In this document: positions 25,996 to 33,403 of the stretch, in pieces
How the letters are laid out: every line of letters begins with the position of its first letter
Numbering within the stretch: the first letter of the stretch is position 1
Virus record (IMG/VR): IMGVR_UViG_3300046804_004793
Location: 1 to 47,633 of that record
Length of the DNA stretch: 47,633 bases
Source: a virus
Reading direction: 5' to 3' (one strand)
Notes under the pieces: generated by a model
What the model was told of the DNA's origin: nothing
Databases searched by the model: none
The model's input: only the letters and a program-made list of their open reading frames with translations
Made by a program: the position numbers and the translations under genes

Positions 25996-26376
25996 ATGGA
26001 AAACAAGAGTTTTATTTGGGTGACTTTTAGAAAAGAAGGTATTCACCGGTATCCTGCTGCAGCTGTGGATCCTAAACTAAAGACTGGTGATTGGTTGGAT
26101 GTTAGCTTCCTAGCTGACCCTCATCGTCATATCTTTCACTTCCGTGTTGAGATGGAAGTGTTTCATGATGACAGGGACGTCGAATTTATTCAAGCAAAGC
26201 GTGTGATGGAATCATTGTACGATGATGGCACCATTAATATTCATCATATGTCTTGTGAGATGCTTGCACGTGATCTACACAAGCAGTGTATTGCTCGCTG
26301 GCCAAATCGCGACTATGTTATTGAAGTCTCCGAAGATGGAGAAAACGGTTGCAGAATTTATTTTCCGAGGGGCTGA
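25996..26376 (+). CDS. Second QueD-like T-fold protein lacking the catalytic Cys
   Basis: Protein of 126 residues that aligns by eye along its length with bacterial QueD. GIHRYP (His17) matches the first zinc His, and DPHRHIFHFRVEMEV (His43, His45) matches the HGH zinc pair. VEFIQAKRVM matches the family's Asp-Phe-x-x-Leu-Lys helix. MSCEMLARDL matches the PTSE helix, and EVSEDGENGCRIYF matches the terminal KETxxxGCIY. The QueD catalytic Cys (four residues before HGH) is replaced by a hydrophobic residue. It may be a divergent pterin or deazaguanine enzyme, possibly a CDG decarboxylase. The ATG is chosen with AAAAGG upstream. It ends two bases before dpdA. Confidence 0.5.
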   Translation: MENKSFIWVTFRKEGIHRYPAAAVDPKLKTGDWLDVSFLADPHRHIFHFRVEMEVFHDDRDVEFIQAKRVMESLYDDGTINIHHMSCEMLARDLHKQCIARWPNRDYVIEVSEDGENGCRIYFPRG

Positions 26377-26378
26377 TC

Positions 26379-27236
26379 TTGATTAACTTTTGTCACATTT
26401 CTCCGACCGCTTATCTCAATAAGTATACAAAGAGTAATGGAGCACATTTGCTCTTAGCACACCTTGTTGAAGAAGATCCAGAGTATCGTGAGTATTATGC
26501 TAACCTCGATGATGGCAAATACAAGATTATGGATAATAGTGCGTTTGAGATGTTTAAGCTTGGGCGGCCCATGTATGATTCGTCTAAGTTGATTGAAATG
26601 GGAAGAGCATGCAACGCAAATTGCATTGTACTTTCTGATTATCCTAAACAACCATCTCGCGTCACCGTTAATGCAGCAAAGAGGTTGATTCCGGAGTTTA
26701 AAGATCAGGGGTTCGATACCTTCTTTGTTCCGCAAAGTGAACTTGGTGATATGTCTGATCTTGTCAACTGCATTGAGTGGGCTCTTCACAACAGTGAAAT
26801 CGATTTGATTGGATTGTCTATTCTAGCTGCTCCCATTGCTTGTGGTGTAGATGAAACAACGTTTGAAGGTGGTAAGCGTAGTGATGCCTATAAGATGCAG
26901 CGCTATCTGTCGCGTTTGGCTGTGTTTCGTGAAATGGAGCGTCGTAATCTACTTAACGACAAGTCGTGGAATCGATTCCATTGTTTAGGCATGGTTGATG
27001 GTCCTAAAGAAATTGATTTGCTCCGTGAATATCATGGGCATATTTTCTCATGGGATTCAAGTGCGGCTGTGTGGGCTGGTATTAATGGTATTACGTTTGA
27101 TAACTCACCTACTGGTTTACAGAACGGCAAATTCGAAAAGGAAGTAGATTTTGAATATGAAGGTGAACATAATCCTGGTATTGTTTATCGCAATATTGAT
27201 GTGATCGATAAAATGGTTTCGAGAGGAAAGTCTTGA
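26379..27236 (+). CDS. dpdA: DpdA-type DNA guanine transglycosylase, TTG start
   Basis: Phage tRNA-guanine-transglycosylase homologue of 285 residues that exchanges guanine in DNA for a 7-deazaguanine base. TGT-fold signatures in order: KIMDNSAFEM (Asp52), CIVLSDYPKQ (Asp87), FFVPQSELGD, LIGLSILAAP, then FHCLGMVDGPKEIDLL. IFSWDSSAAVWAG follows, with Asp226 in the place of a catalytic or binding Asp. The C-terminal zinc domain of tRNA TGT is missing, as is usual for phage DpdA. The TTG at 26379 is preferred because GAGGGG lies six bases upstream and it begins just after the preceding stop. It ends in TTGA with the kinase gene. Confidence 0.8.
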   Translation: MINFCHISPTAYLNKYTKSNGAHLLLAHLVEEDPEYREYYANLDDGKYKIMDNSAFEMFKLGRPMYDSSKLIEMGRACNANCIVLSDYPKQPSRVTVNAAKRLIPEFKDQGFDTFFVPQSELGDMSDLVNCIEWALHNSEIDLIGLSILAAPIACGVDETTFEGGKRSDAYKMQRYLSRLAVFREMERRNLLNDKSWNRFHCLGMVDGPKEIDLLREYHGHIFSWDSSAAVWAGINGITFDNSPTGLQNGKFEKEVDFEYEGEHNPGIVYRNIDVIDKMVSRGKS

Positions 27237-27796
27237 AAATTATTGCGTTAACAGGTCCAAAGGGATCTGGTAAAGACACAGTGGGGCAGTTGATTAAACA
27301 AATGTATCCACAGTATAATCCTGAGACGGTTGCTTTTGCTGACCCTGTAAAGAGCGCTATTAAGCATATTTTTAATTTGGGTGATGAGAGCGTATACAGC
27401 TACGATCGTCTTAAACGAGCAACGTTAAAATTGAAAGATGAAGATGACTTTTACACGATTGAGGGTAGAAGGCTTGTTCGGGAAATTGGAATGTTGATGC
27501 GTTCCTATGATGAAAAGCAATTTACACGTTATGTCCTTGATACAATTAATAAGGAGCCTGATCGTTTATGGATTGTAACTGATTTAAGGTTTGATAATGA
27601 ATATTTGTTTCTTAAACAGATAGGTGCAAAGGTGGTTAAGATTATACGGCCCAGCTACAATTATGATGGGCATATTACTGAGCGCGCTTTCGATGATCAT
27701 CTCGTTGATTGTAAGTTGATGAACGATGGTGATTTAAATTACTTGCGTATACGGGTAGAGAGTGTAATGCGAACTATGGTTGAGGAGTGGAAATGA
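27233..27796 (+). CDS. 1: Deoxynucleoside monophosphate kinase, gp1-like, TTG start
   Basis: P-loop kinase of 187 residues resembling T4 gp1 dNMP kinase. It has Walker A ALTGPKGSGKDTV (residues about 5-17), the FADPVKSAIKHIFNL motif characteristic of gp1-type kinases, and LWIVTDLRFDNEYLFLKQIGAKVVKI. It would phosphorylate dNMPs, including any modified precursor. The TTG overlaps the dpdA stop (TTGA) with GAGAGGAAAG upstream. It ends in ATGA with the dUTPase-like gene. T4 gp1 is 241 residues, so this is a short version. Confidence 0.8.
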   Translation: MKIIALTGPKGSGKDTVGQLIKQMYPQYNPETVAFADPVKSAIKHIFNLGDESVYSYDRLKRATLKLKDEDDFYTIEGRRLVREIGMLMRSYDEKQFTRYVLDTINKEPDRLWIVTDLRFDNEYLFLKQIGAKVVKIIRPSYNYDGHITERAFDDHLVDCKLMNDGDLNYLRIRVESVMRTMVEEWK

Positions 27797-28431
27797 AGCA
27801 TATTATGGGTCCTAATAGTCGGTCGTCGTTAACAAATGTAAAAGAAGGGGATGTGCAGCCAAACGCTGTCGACCTTCGATTGGGGAAGGTGTTTAAGATG
27901 TCTTCCTCAACGTTCCGTATTGACGAGAAAGAAAAGGTACACCGTGGTTCATTTGAAATGAAGCCGGATGCCGAAGGGTACTACAATTTAGCTGAAGGTC
28001 ACTATGAGGTAGTAATGGAGAATATGATCACCGTTGGTGAGAACGAGGCTGGTTGGGTTATTACTCGATCAACGCTGAACCGTAACGGCGTGTTCTTGAC
28101 ATCTGGACTATATGATACCGGATACGATGGTGTGATGGCAGGTGTGATGCATGTGACGTGTGGTCCAATGAGAATCCAACGCGGCACTCGGATTGGTCAG
28201 TATATCTCATTTAATGCCGAAGCACTTCACAAGTATGATGGAAGCTATGGTAAAGATAAGGAACACGATCAAAAGTATCAAGCGGAGGCATATGCACAGC
28301 AGCAGGCCCTTGCTGAGCTGGGTATAGAAGTTGATGATGAATTAAAAGTAGAGCCGCCAGTTAAGAGAGGACGCGGCCGGCCCGTTGGTACAACAAAAGA
28401 CAAACTGAAGGAAAAACAAAATGGCATTTGA
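27793..28431 (+). CDS. dUTPase/dCTP-deaminase-family protein with AT-hook-like tail
   Basis: Protein of 212 residues with the trimeric dUTPase/DCD fold motifs: QPNAVDLRLGKVFKM (motif 1), WVITRSTLNRNG (motif 2), GLYDTGYDGVMAGVMHV (motif 3) and IQRGTRIGQYISF (motif 4). It probably hydrolyses dUTP or a related nucleotide. The Glu that drives deamination in dCTP deaminase is not seen after the Gly-Tyr-x-Gly motif. The last 25 residues are basic, with KRGRGRPVG (residues 191-199) resembling an AT-hook DNA-binding motif. The ATG at 27793 is chosen over an upstream GTG because GAGGAG precedes it. Confidence 0.7.
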   Translation: MKHIMGPNSRSSLTNVKEGDVQPNAVDLRLGKVFKMSSSTFRIDEKEKVHRGSFEMKPDAEGYYNLAEGHYEVVMENMITVGENEAGWVITRSTLNRNGVFLTSGLYDTGYDGVMAGVMHVTCGPMRIQRGTRIGQYISFNAEALHKYDGSYGKDKEHDQKYQAEAYAQQQALAELGIEVDDELKVEPPVKRGRGRPVGTTKDKLKEKQNGI

Positions 28432-29275
28432 AATTAAAGTCCCGATCTCTGATCTACAGAAAAAAAAGCTATTTGTAGCTACTCCCATGTACGGAGGTCA
28501 ATGTGCGGGTATGTACACGCGAAGCATTGCCGACTTGGCAGCCATTTGTGCAAAGTATGAAATTCCGTTACAGTTATATTATTTGTTCAACGAGTCGTTA
28601 ATTACCCGTGCACGTAATTACTGTGTGGACGAGTTTCTCCGTAGTGATGCTACCCATTTAATGTTTATTGATAGTGACATTGGCTTCAATCCAAACGACG
28701 TGATTGCGTTGCTTGCTCTACAAAGTGATGATAATAGTGAATATGATGTTATTGGTGGACCTTACCCTAAGAAGTGTATTTCCTGGGAAAAGATTAAACT
28801 AGCTGTTGATAAGGGAATGGCCGATCAAGACCCTAACATGCTTGAGCGGTATGTTGGAGACTATGTCTTTAATCCAAGAGGCGGTCAGAAGGAGATCCCA
28901 ATCGGTCAGCCAGTTGAGGTGATGGAGATCGGTACTGGATTTATGATGATTCGTCGCAAGACGTTTGAAAAGTATAAAGAGGCTTATCCTCACCTCTCAT
29001 ACAAGCCAGATCACATCCGCACTGCAGCATTTGATGGGTCACGTGAAATCCATGCTTACTTTGATTGTATTATTGATCCAACGAGTAAGCGGTATTTGTC
29101 AGAAGACTATATGTTCTGTTACAATACGGAAAAAGCTGGAATGAAAGTGTGGTTGTGTCCATGGATGCAAATGAATCACGTTGGTAGTTATGTGTTTGGT
29201 GGAAGCCTTGCTGACCTTGCATCTATTGGTGCACCAGCAACAGCTGACGCTAGTTTGTTAGGGAAAAAGAAATGA
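28421..29275 (+). CDS. GT-A-type glycosyltransferase
   Basis: Glycosyltransferase-like protein of 284 residues. It opens with KLFVATPMYGGQCAGMYTRS and contains the metal-binding DxD motif in HLMFIDSDIGFNP. GGPYPKK, EVMEIGTGFMMIRRKTFEK and LSEDYMFCYNTEKAGMKVW are typical of the nucleotide-diphospho-sugar transferases found in T4-like cyanophages. The acceptor is unknown. Because it lies between the deazaguanine operon and the sliding clamp, glycosylation of DNA bases is possible but unproven. Virion or cell-surface sugars are alternatives. It overlaps the dUTPase gene by 11 bases and gp45 by four. Confidence 0.7.
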   Translation: MAFEIKVPISDLQKKKLFVATPMYGGQCAGMYTRSIADLAAICAKYEIPLQLYYLFNESLITRARNYCVDEFLRSDATHLMFIDSDIGFNPNDVIALLALQSDDNSEYDVIGGPYPKKCISWEKIKLAVDKGMADQDPNMLERYVGDYVFNPRGGQKEIPIGQPVEVMEIGTGFMMIRRKTFEKYKEAYPHLSYKPDHIRTAAFDGSREIHAYFDCIIDPTSKRYLSEDYMFCYNTEKAGMKVWLCPWMQMNHVGSYVFGGSLADLASIGAPATADASLLGKKK

Positions 29276-29934
29276 AGCTTGAAACACGCACGATGCAAAT
29301 TTTGAAAAACTTTGCGATGATCAATCCATCGATGCTTGTTCGCGAAGGAAACATTCAGTCAACGATTGCTGCACAGAAAACTATCCTTGCTCGTACCGTT
29401 TTGAAAGAGATCTTTCCAAAAGAGTTTGCAGTATTTGATTTGTCAAGGTTTATTGGTGTGCTTTCTCTGTTCACGGAGCCAGAGCTTGAGTTTGATGATA
29501 CGAAGGTGGTTATCAAGCAAGGTCGGCAGCGTGTTGATTACACATTTGCTGATCCAGAGCTGATTGTAGCTCCACCTGACAAAACACCAAAGGTTGATAA
29601 ACCTGAAGTGGTGTTTACGCTTTCAGCAGAAGCACTACAATCAACAATGCGCGCTCTTGGTGCTCTTCAGTCCACTCACCTTATTATAGAAGGTGATGGT
29701 GAGTCAGTGAAGATGGGTGCCGGTAAGCCTTCTGATCCAACGAGTGATACGTTTAGTATTGATGTGGGATTAAGTAACCATTCGTTTAAGTTTGCTTTCA
29801 AGGCGGAGAACATAAAAGTGCTTCCCGGTGATTATGATGTTAGTATTTCCTCCAAGAAGATCGCTCACTTTAAGTGTAGTGATGTAGAATATTGGGTGAT
29901 GGCTGATTCTAATCATTCAACGTTTGATGAGTAA
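29272..29934 (+). CDS. 45: Sliding clamp gp45
   Basis: DNA polymerase processivity clamp of 220 residues (T4 gp45 is 228). It forms a trimeric ring and also activates late transcription with gp55. Family features: MKLETRTMQILKNFAMINPSMLVREGN at the N-terminus, EIFPKEFAVFDLSRFIGVLSLF, and the C-terminal VSISSKKIAHFKCSDVEYWVMAD. It overlaps the glycosyltransferase by ATGA and is followed five bases later by gp44. This is the conserved clamp/clamp-loader module. Confidence 0.95.
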   Translation: MKLETRTMQILKNFAMINPSMLVREGNIQSTIAAQKTILARTVLKEIFPKEFAVFDLSRFIGVLSLFTEPELEFDDTKVVIKQGRQRVDYTFADPELIVAPPDKTPKVDKPEVVFTLSAEALQSTMRALGALQSTHLIIEGDGESVKMGAGKPSDPTSDTFSIDVGLSNHSFKFAFKAENIKVLPGDYDVSISSKKIAHFKCSDVEYWVMADSNHSTFDE

Positions 29935-29939
29935 ACTAG

Positions 29940-30881
29940 ATGAGAGAAGACTTTCTGTGGGTGGAGAAATACCGCCCGCGTACTATTGCCGATACTATCC
30001 TGCCCGATTCTTTGAAGACTATATTTCAGAGGTTTGTTGATGAGGGTAGTGTTCCTAATATGCTGCTTACTGGCCGTGCTGGTATTGGCAAAACCACTGT
30101 TGCACGTGCTCTTTTGGAGCAGCTCGGTGCTGATTACATTGTTATTAACAGTAGCATGCATGGCAATATTGATACTCTTCGTACCGATATTCTTAATTTT
30201 GCTTCTACCGTTAGTTTTTCTGGAGGCCGTAAGTATGTTATTTTAGATGAGGCTGATTACCTTAATCCGAACAGTACGCAGCCCGCCCTCCGTAATTTTA
30301 TGGAGCAGTATAGTAAGAATTGTGGTTTTATTCTTACGTGCAATTTTAAAAATAAGCTGATTGAGCCGTTATGGTCACGTTGTAGTGTAGTAGAGTTTAG
30401 TATTCCCAAAGAGGAGAAACCAAAGCTAGCAGTACAGTTTTATCGTCGTGTTGTTGATATTCTTGGACGTGAACGGGTTGAGTTTGAGTCGAAGGCTGTT
30501 GCTGGGTTGATTGAAAAACACTTCCCTGACTGGCGTAGATGTCTCAACGAGCTACAACGGTATGCAGCTACGGGGAAGATTGATATTGGCTTGCTCACCA
30601 ACCTACAAGATGATTCTATAAAGCAGCTTTGTGAACATTTAAAGGAAAAGAACTTTACCAATGTCCGCAAATGGGTTGGTGAGAATTCTGATGTTGATAT
30701 ACCGGTATTCTTTCGCAAGTTATACGATACGGCGTTTGAGACAATGGATTCGCCTTCGTCTGTTGCGCAGCTTGTATTAATTCTCTCTAAGTATCAATAT
30801 CAAGCAGCATTTGTTGTTGATCAAGAAATCAACCTTGCTGCCTGCTTGACGGAAATTATGGTAGAATGTTCGTTTAAATGA
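29940..30881 (+). CDS. 44: Clamp loader large subunit gp44
   Basis: AAA+ clamp loader ATPase of 313 residues (T4 gp44 is 319). The VEKYRPRTIADTILP opening, Walker A GRAGIGKTT (residues 45-53), Walker B VILDEAD (100-106) and the arginine-finger SRC (146-148) are all present. It loads gp45 with gp62. In T4 gp62 follows directly; here four small genes intervene. It overlaps the next gene by four bases. Confidence 0.95.
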   Translation: MREDFLWVEKYRPRTIADTILPDSLKTIFQRFVDEGSVPNMLLTGRAGIGKTTVARALLEQLGADYIVINSSMHGNIDTLRTDILNFASTVSFSGGRKYVILDEADYLNPNSTQPALRNFMEQYSKNCGFILTCNFKNKLIEPLWSRCSVVEFSIPKEEKPKLAVQFYRRVVDILGRERVEFESKAVAGLIEKHFPDWRRCLNELQRYAATGKIDIGLLTNLQDDSIKQLCEHLKEKNFTNVRKWVGENSDVDIPVFFRKLYDTAFETMDSPSSVAQLVLILSKYQYQAAFVVDQEINLAACLTEIMVECSFK

Positions 30882-31105
30882 AAACAATCATTCATGTTAA
30901 TCAAGCTCATATTAGGAGTAATAGAAAGGTTGATCCTGAAGAACGCATTCCCGTTCTTACGGTAAAAACATACAAGACAAACACCTATTGTAATAGTGTC
31001 CAAATTAAAGGACCAAGTAAAATTGTATACTCACCTGACAAGCCTCTTAGTTGTGGAGCGCGTGTGTGGGTTGAGACAGAGCACGAGGTAATTATAGATG
31101 ATTGA
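30878..31105 (+). CDS. Conserved-looking hypothetical protein in the gp44-gp62 interval
   Basis: Protein of 75 residues with a beta-rich pattern: TIIHVNQAHIRSNRK, IPVLTVKTYKTNTYCNSVQI and the C-terminal GARVWVETEHEVIIDD. Similar short proteins occur next to clamp-loader genes in T4-like cyanophages. The function is unknown. It has ATGA coupling with gp44, and the next start codon lies inside its end. Confidence 0.65.
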   Translation: MKTIIHVNQAHIRSNRKVDPEERIPVLTVKTYKTNTYCNSVQIKGPSKIVYSPDKPLSCGARVWVETEHEVIIDD

Positions 31106-31268
31106 TGAAAACATTCCTGATCCCATCTGGCACAGAAACATTAGCTTTATAAAAAGTGGATTGCGCATTATTGCAGGTCTGTTTTTAGTGCTTTCTCATA
31201 GTTTTTTAGGAGCTGGTATTTTTTTGATCTTAGCAGAAGTGCTAGGTATCATAGAAGAAATCGTGTAA
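31098..31268 (+). CDS. Small single-pass membrane protein
   Basis: Short gene of 56 residues: MIDENIPDPIWHRNISF, then a hydrophobic stretch of about 30 residues (RIIAGLFLVLSHSFLG...GIFLILAEVLGI), ending IIEEIV. It has one long or two short membrane segments. It overlaps the preceding gene by eight bases, and its last base is the A of the next ATG, which fits a real coupled gene in this tightly packed operon. The function is unknown. Confidence 0.6.
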   Translation: MIDENIPDPIWHRNISFIKSGLRIIAGLFLVLSHSFLGAGIFLILAEVLGIIEEIV

Positions 31269-31819
31269 TGAATTACACGTACAAGCAAATCTTTTCTCAA
31301 GCTGAGGTCGATGAGTTTGTCACTCATCGACTTCGTTTTCCTTTTGAGAAAGCTGTTATACGAAGTAGGGAGAATAAAGACAAAGAGGATCTCTCTAAAA
31401 GAAAATCCGAGCGTCAGTATATTCCTTTTGATTATACGGATCCGTTTCTAGCAAAGCTTACCTGTTACATAATGCACGTATGTAACAAGGTATACAGCCG
31501 TTATGATTTGTGGACCTCACGGCCGTGGGAATTGTTGCGTTACACTCAGGGTGATTTTTTCGGAAGACATCATGATCAGATTAACCCCGTGATGGGTCCA
31601 TTTGTGTCAGCTGTGGTGTATTTGGGCGGAGACTACGCAGGTGGTGAAGTGCGGATATACAATGGCAACACTCAAGACTCAGTTGCTATAAAGCAACAAC
31701 CGGGGTTTGTTCTGACCTATCCTTCTGATACATACCATGAAGTAACAAAGGTAACAGAAGGCACGAGACTTTCTTTAGTAAACTTTTTTGGTCTTAAACC
31801 ACCAACGTTACACTTATGA
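31268..31819 (+). CDS. 2-oxoglutarate/Fe(II) oxygenase, prolyl-4-hydroxylase type
   Basis: Oxygenase-like protein of 183 residues with an intact iron triad: RHHDQ (His101 and Asp103), distal His157 in TYHEVTKV, and 2-oxoglutarate-binding Arg167 in GTRLSLVNFF. The LLRYTQGDFFGRHHD and VYLGGDYAGGEVRIY segments are typical of the P4H/PKHD group common in T4-like cyanophages. The substrate is unknown. It lies between gp44 and gp62 and may act on a nucleotide, protein or metabolite. It overlaps its neighbours by one and four bases. Confidence 0.85.
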   Translation: MNYTYKQIFSQAEVDEFVTHRLRFPFEKAVIRSRENKDKEDLSKRKSERQYIPFDYTDPFLAKLTCYIMHVCNKVYSRYDLWTSRPWELLRYTQGDFFGRHHDQINPVMGPFVSAVVYLGGDYAGGEVRIYNGNTQDSVAIKQQPGFVLTYPSDTYHEVTKVTEGTRLSLVNFFGLKPPTLHL

Positions 31820-32103
31820 TAGATATTTTAAAACCCACTATTGATTGGATACGTGATGACTGGGCTAGTAATAAGTTCCGCTTTGTTGTTGAGTTGCTTG
31901 CTTGGGCTATTAGTATTGGGTGTTCTGTTACTATGGCAACCACGGTCCCAAATCCCCCTCTACTTGCGTTGTACCCTATTTGGATTGCTGGGTGCGCTAT
32001 GTATGCTTGGGCTGCTTGGACTAGGAGAAGCTTTGGTATGCTCGCAAATTACCTTTTACTCGTGACGATTGATAGCGTCGGCCTTGTAAGGATGGTCATA
32101 TGA
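31816..32103 (+). CDS. Small integral membrane protein
   Basis: Protein of 95 residues with three hydrophobic segments: VVELLAWAISIGCSVTMATTV (about 24-44), LLALYPIWIAGCAMYAWAAWT (about 49-69) and MLANYLLLVTIDSVGLVRMV (about 74-94). It probably sits in the host inner membrane. No family is recognised. It overlaps the oxygenase gene and gp62 by four bases each, so it is expressed with replication genes. Confidence 0.6.
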   Translation: MIDILKPTIDWIRDDWASNKFRFVVELLAWAISIGCSVTMATTVPNPPLLALYPIWIAGCAMYAWAAWTRRSFGMLANYLLLVTIDSVGLVRMVI

Positions 32104-32519
32104 GTCCGTTTGACTTTGTTAACAGTATTAATCACAACAAGAAAGATTTGTTGCAAGATCCTGAAGTTTCAGAAACAGACTATGTTCCTTTTGTAGTTAA
32201 CAGGGCTGTTTCTTATTTTCCAGAAACAATTCTTCTTGCTAACGACATGAATAAGGCTCACATTACTAACAAACTCCAATATCACTATCTCCTAAATACT
32301 GTTCGTCCTGGCAAACGGTATGCCAAATGGGTGAAACGAGAGGATGATAGCGACTTACAAGCCGTTAGAGAATTTTATGGCTACAGCATGGAAAAGGCTC
32401 TTCAGGCTATGCGTATTCTCACCCCACAAAACATACACTACATAAAACAAAAACTACAACGTGGTGGAAGTAATGATCAAATTGGAAACACTAGTCGAGG
32501 TGAGACTAAAAACAGATGA
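32100..32519 (+). CDS. 62: Clamp loader small subunit gp62
   Basis: gp62-like subunit of 139 residues (T4 is 187; the cyanophage versions are also short). Family features are the opening MSPFDFVNSINHNKKDLLQD, VNRAVSYFPETILLANDMNKAHITNKLQYHYLLNTVRPGKRYAKWVK and the helical C-terminus. It is one copy per gp44 tetramer in the loader. The last 15 residues overlap the start of regA by 47 bases. Confidence 0.9.
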   Translation: MSPFDFVNSINHNKKDLLQDPEVSETDYVPFVVNRAVSYFPETILLANDMNKAHITNKLQYHYLLNTVRPGKRYAKWVKREDDSDLQAVREFYGYSMEKALQAMRILTPQNIHYIKQKLQRGGSNDQIGNTSRGETKNR

Positions 32520-32868
32520 AGATTTTTTGAAAGTAAAAGAGACCCTTACAAGAATTGGCGTTGCCTCAAAAAAAGATAAAGTACTATATCAGTCCTGTCA
32601 CATCTTACATAAACAAGGATTATATTATATTGTTCACTTTAAAGAGCTTTTCGCACTAGATGGAAAGCCTTCGAACTTCGGTGAAGAGGATATAGGACGC
32701 CGCAACACAATCGCTAATTTGATATCTGAATGGGGTCTTGTTTCTTTAGTAGATCCAAACAAATCAAAGACCCCATCTGCGCCGCTATCTCAAATTAAGA
32801 TTATTCCCTACAAGGAAAAAGATCAGTGGCAGCTCGTAACTAAGTACAGTATTGGTAAGAAGTTTTAA
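32473..32868 (+). CDS. regA: Translational repressor RegA
   Basis: RegA-like RNA-binding repressor of 131 residues (T4 RegA is 122). It controls translation of many early phage mRNAs by binding their initiation regions. The segment DEDFLKVKETLTRIGVASKKDKVLYQSCHILHKQGLYYIVHFKELF is nearly identical in pattern to T4. The ATG at 32473 has GGTGGAAG just upstream and is preferred to the in-frame GTG 12 bases earlier. Its stop codon overlaps the stop of the convergent minus-strand gene. Confidence 0.93.
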   Translation: MIKLETLVEVRLKTDEDFLKVKETLTRIGVASKKDKVLYQSCHILHKQGLYYIVHFKELFALDGKPSNFGEEDIGRRNTIANLISEWGLVSLVDPNKSKTPSAPLSQIKIIPYKEKDQWQLVTKYSIGKKF

Positions 32869-33386
32869 AGCGCTATGGGCAGCCACATCCAGATGGCTTG
32901 ACTTGAGAACGCAGCACCAGCTACACCAACAACCAGACTGACCCAGAACATTGGCATACTGACAGCAAGAATGCTAGCTGTCAAAAGTACAATGGCGATC
33001 TGCAGCACACTTGTTCCCCAAGTAAACCAAGGTGACTTTTTACGAGCCACTTCGCGCTCATCTTCCAGCGCTTTCGCTTTCGTCATAATCTCTTTCTTAT
33101 CTGCTTCCATTCTTTTGGCTTCAGCTTCGAACTTGACCTTGTTCTCAGGCTTACGAGCTTCCATGGCAGATGTTTCATATAGCACTTGACGAACATTCTT
33201 TGCTTGGTACCAAGCCCATTGATTGTTTGCAGCAATAGTATTGTTCATAATCTTGCTGCTGTTTTGTCCACCAAACATTGTTGTAATAGCAAGCAATGCA
33301 GCAAGAACGACAATGACAAAACCAGCTTTGTCTTTGATCTTTGCTTCTTTCTCGCTTCTGCTTAGAGGTTTCTTTTCTTCACTCAT
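32865..33386 (-). CDS. DUF4337-like inner-membrane protein
   Basis: Membrane protein of 173 residues resembling DUF4337. A first transmembrane segment (AGFVIVVLAALLAITTMFGG, about 21-40) is followed by NNTIAANNQWAWYQAKNVRQVLYE, which matches the family's conserved region. A charged coiled coil (KFEAEAKRMEADKKEIMTKAKALEDEREVARKK) follows, then two C-terminal membrane segments. AAAGGAG lies before the ATG. It is the last gene of the minus-strand block, with its stop interlocked with that of regA. The function of the family is unknown. Confidence 0.7.
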   Translation of the reverse strand: MSEEKKPLSRSEKEAKIKDKAGFVIVVLAALLAITTMFGGQNSSKIMNNTIAANNQWAWYQAKNVRQVLYETSAMEARKPENKVKFEAEAKRMEADKKEIMTKAKALEDEREVARKKSPWFTWGTSVLQIAIVLLTASILAVSMPMFWVSLVVGVAGAAFSSQAIWMWLPIAL

Positions 33387-33403
33387 TTTGACTCCTTTAA
33401 ATG

